Below are positions 5,741 through 7,024 of a stretch of 7,024 bases of DNA, in pieces. Position numbers and translations under genes: made by a program. Numbering within the stretch: the first letter of the stretch is position 1; each line of letters begins with the position of its first letter. The notes under the pieces are model-generated. The model was not told the DNA's origin. It did not search any database and saw only the letters and a list, made by a program, of their open reading frames with translations. Source of the DNA: an uncultured Actinomycetospora sp. (GTDB lineage Bacteria; Actinomycetota; Actinomycetes; Mycobacteriales; Pseudonocardiaceae); assembly GCA_902805495.1 (NCBI GenBank), contig CADCTH010000232.1, positions 1-7,024 on the forward strand, in the 5' to 3' direction.

Positions 5741-5768
5741 AGACGCGCATCTGCCTGCGTGAACGTCT
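5741..5768. promoter_or_regulatory. Inverted repeat in the divergent intergenic region, candidate AraC-type operator
   Basis: AGACG (5741-5745) and CGTCT (5764-5768) are perfect inverted arms separated by 18 bp, with an imperfect inner pair ACGCG/TGCGT. The right arm touches the TAGGCT -10 of the divergent regulator gene and the whole element covers its -35 to -10 area. Binding there would repress the regulator and could act on the NmrA-like gene 43 bp away. The arms are short, so chance is possible. Confidence 0.35.
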
Positions 5769-5780
5769 AGGCTGTGTCGG
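5768..5780 (+). promoter_or_regulatory. Leaderless promoter of the AraC-family gene
   Basis: TAGGCT (5768-5773) is followed by exactly 7 bases and then GTG at 5781. In actinobacteria a TANNNT -10 seven bases before the start codon is the hallmark of leaderless transcripts that begin with the GTG/ATG itself. No Shine-Dalgarno sequence precedes the GTG, which agrees. No TTGACA-like -35 is present at 17 bp, also common for this promoter type. Confidence 0.6.
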
Positions 5781-6710
5781 GTGGACGCCTTCGCCGACCT
5801 GTTCCGGGGGGTGCGGGCGCAGGGCTCGCTGTTCGGCAGCTCGACGCTGTCGCCGCCCTGGGCGCTGCGCTTCGTGGACGGCGCGCCGCTGACGTTGTGC
5901 GCCGTCCTGGGCGGCGACGCCTGGATCGTCCCGGAGGGCCTGCCACCCGAGCCGCTGCGACCCGGCGACACGGTGATCGTGCGGGGGCCCGCGACGTTCA
6001 CCGTCGTCGACGAGCCCGGCACCTCGGCCGAGCCCCTCGACTGCGGGGAGCACTGCATCGCCCCCGAGGAGGGCGGCGCCCGGTACCGCCGCGGCTGGCA
6101 CGACCCCGGGGACGCGGGCGCCACCGACGCGACGACGTTGATCGTCGGCGCCTACCCGGTGCGCGGCGAGATCGGCGACCGCCTGCTCGACGCCCTGCCG
6201 ACCGTGCTGCGCGTCGACTCCGGCGGCACGGGCGACCCGGTGCTCGAGCACCTCGCCGCCGAGGTCGCCACCGACGCCCCCGGCCAGCAGGTGGTGCTCG
6301 ACCGGCTCCTGGACTGGCTGCTCGTCTGCTCGATCCGGCAGTGGTTCGACCGGCCCGGCGGCCAGCCGCCCGCCTGGTACGCGGCCCAGCGCGACCCGGT
6401 GGTCGGCGACGCGCTGCGCCTGCTGCACGCCGAGCCCGCCGCGCCCTGGACCGTCGCCGCGCTGGCCGCGCGGGCCGGCGTCTCGCGCGCCACGTTGGCC
6501 AAGCGCTTCACCGACCTGGTCGGCGAACCGCCGCTGACCTACCTCACCCGCTGGCGCATGACGCTCGCCGCGGACCGGCTGGTGGAGGACGAGGCGGCCG
6601 CCGTCGGCGAGGTCGCCCGCGCCGTGGGCTACGCCGACGCGTTCGGGTTCAGCGCGGCGTTCAAGAGGACCCGGGGCGTGAGCCCCAGCCGGTTCCGGCA
6701 GCTGGCCTGA
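5781..6710 (+). CDS. AraC-family transcriptional regulator with N-terminal cupin
   Basis: A 309-residue regulator. The N-terminal half (about 5-185) is a cupin-like effector domain of the type common in actinobacterial AraC proteins: WALRFVDGAPLTLCAVLGG (27-45), LRPGDTVIVRGPATFTVVD (59-77), then TTLIVGAYPVRGEIGDRLLD (118-137). The C-terminal domain has both helix-turn-helix units: WTVAALAARAGVSRATLAKR (223-242) followed by the linker helix, and VGEVARAVGYADAFGFSAAF (275-294) followed by KRTRGVSPSRFRQLA. Length and both HTHs are complete, so the protein should be functional. The GTG at 5781 is set by the leaderless promoter directly upstream. Its divergent position 82 bp from the NmrA-like/PPOX operon makes that operon its likely target. 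The inducer is unknown. His91 and Cys88/Cys92 in the cupin might bind metal or sense redox, which is speculation. Confidence 0.92.
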   Translation: MDAFADLFRGVRAQGSLFGSSTLSPPWALRFVDGAPLTLCAVLGGDAWIVPEGLPPEPLRPGDTVIVRGPATFTVVDEPGTSAEPLDCGEHCIAPEEGGARYRRGWHDPGDAGATDATTLIVGAYPVRGEIGDRLLDALPTVLRVDSGGTGDPVLEHLAAEVATDAPGQQVVLDRLLDWLLVCSIRQWFDRPGGQPPAWYAAQRDPVVGDALRLLHAEPAAPWTVAALAARAGVSRATLAKRFTDLVGEPPLTYLTRWRMTLAADRLVEDEAAAVGEVARAVGYADAFGFSAAFKRTRGVSPSRFRQLA

Positions 6711-6902
6711 GCACTTTCGCGGATCGGCCCTCGTCCCGACCGCTGCGGTGTCACGATCGCCGCTCGAGGCCCTCGTGACCCTGGGCGACGACGATGCGGG
6801 GCACCGTGGACGAGCCGTCCGACCGCGCGGTACTGGACCGGCCCGTCCCCCCGCGACGTCCTGGTCCTCGGGCTCCACGGCCTGGTCGACCTCGGTTCCG
6901 CG
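6711..6902. other. Intergenic region without a convincing gene
   Basis: No frame shows a credible start plus protein-like sequence. On the minus strand a short GC3-rich stretch reads DGSSTVPRIVVAQGHEGLER before a TGA at 6753-6751 and could be the tail of a decayed gene, but it fades within about 30 codons. A 9-bp direct repeat GGCCCTCGT occurs at 6726-6734 and 6768-6776. The hairpin at 6750-6779 is listed separately. Confidence 0.4.
6750..6779 (+). terminator. Possible terminator hairpin downstream of the AraC-type gene
   Basis: GTCACGA (6750-6756) and TCGTGAC (6773-6779) form a perfect 7-bp stem with a 16-base GC-rich loop, beginning 40 bases after the araC-type stop codon. There is no T-tract on either side; actinobacterial terminators often lack one. 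It lies between convergent units, so it could serve both strands. Confidence 0.35.
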
Positions 6903-7024
6903 CTAGTACGTCAGGACGAGGTCGGGGACGTTCCGGCTACCGAGCCCCGCCTCGCGCCACCCCGACGTCCACGAGGGGCACGTCCGGCAGCCGCGCGAGC
7001 CTGTCGATCATGCGCAACGTGCCC
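6903..7024 (-). pseudogene. 3' end of an unrecognised minus-strand gene with an apparent frameshift
   Basis: From the right edge the minus strand reads GTLRMIDRLARLPDVPLVDV in one frame, then runs into a TAG as ARGGAR. One frame over it continues smoothly as GWREAGLGSRNVPDLVLTY and stops at the TAG 6905-6903. The switch coincides with the run CCCC at 6960-6963 (GGGG on the coding strand); removing one base joins the two into a single protein-like C-terminus. The protein continues beyond the window. I do not recognise the family. A homopolymer error and a true mutation are equally possible. Confidence 0.45.

Noticed and set aside
5238..6878. Minus-strand open frame of 546 codons
   Set aside because: It runs antisense through the AraC-type gene and out of frame through the NmrA-like gene. 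It is a GC-rich shadow without any recognisable motif.
6794..6902. Short plus-strand frame from the ATG at 6794
   Set aside because: It has no ribosome binding site, turns Arg/Pro-rich within 20 codons and overlaps the edge of the minus-strand remnant.
1..7024. CRISPR array, tRNA/rRNA gene, insertion sequence or integrase
   Set aside because: I saw no regularly spaced repeats, no tRNA cloverleaf or CCA end, no rRNA-like sequence, and no transposase or recombinase motifs on either strand.

Overview
The window is very GC-rich with strongly GC-biased third codon positions, frequent GTG starts and 4-base stop/start overlaps. It carries the actinobacterial heat-shock cluster hrcA-dnaJ2-rsmE. Together these point to a high-GC actinomycete; a Pseudonocardiales-type genome is my best guess, made by eye from protein style and not from any search.

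Region 1 (1-3201, minus strand) is a conserved housekeeping operon read right to left. It runs hrcA (heat-shock repressor), dnaJ2 (type I J-domain co-chaperone), rsmE (16S rRNA U1498 methyltransferase) and the start of a Tat-exported lipoprotein that looks like an alpha/beta hydrolase and leaves the window at base 1. dnaJ/rsmE and rsmE/hydrolase each overlap by GTGA, so translational coupling is likely. A candidate promoter, a small palindrome, a 14-bp perfect palindrome and a direct repeat lie upstream of hrcA. No CIRCE element is visible.

Region 2 (about 3300-4436, plus strand) is a patch of gene remnants wedged between two intact operons. It holds (a) the 3' end of an unrecognised gene with no start, (b) a roughly 166-residue gene of unknown function split by a frameshift near 3688, and (c) the C-terminal HTH of a LuxR-type regulator, truncated at its 5' end and broken by a one-base deletion near 4307. 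Items (a) and (b) are 22 bp apart on the same strand.

Region 3 (4440-6710) is an intact redox module. An NmrA-like NAD(P)-binding protein and a PPOX-family flavin/F420-type protein are coupled by ATGA on the minus strand. Divergent from them, 82 bp away, is an AraC-family regulator. That intergenic space contains a leaderless-type promoter for araC and an inverted repeat overlapping it, suggesting autoregulation and control of the divergent pair.

Region 4 (6711-7024) has a possible terminator hairpin and, at the right edge, the 3' end of a minus-strand gene that reads through only if one base is removed from a C run at 6960-6963.

I see no clear undescribed system. The most unusual part is the remnant patch in region 2. 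The three frameshifts could be true gene decay or sequence errors, and this cannot be decided from the window alone.
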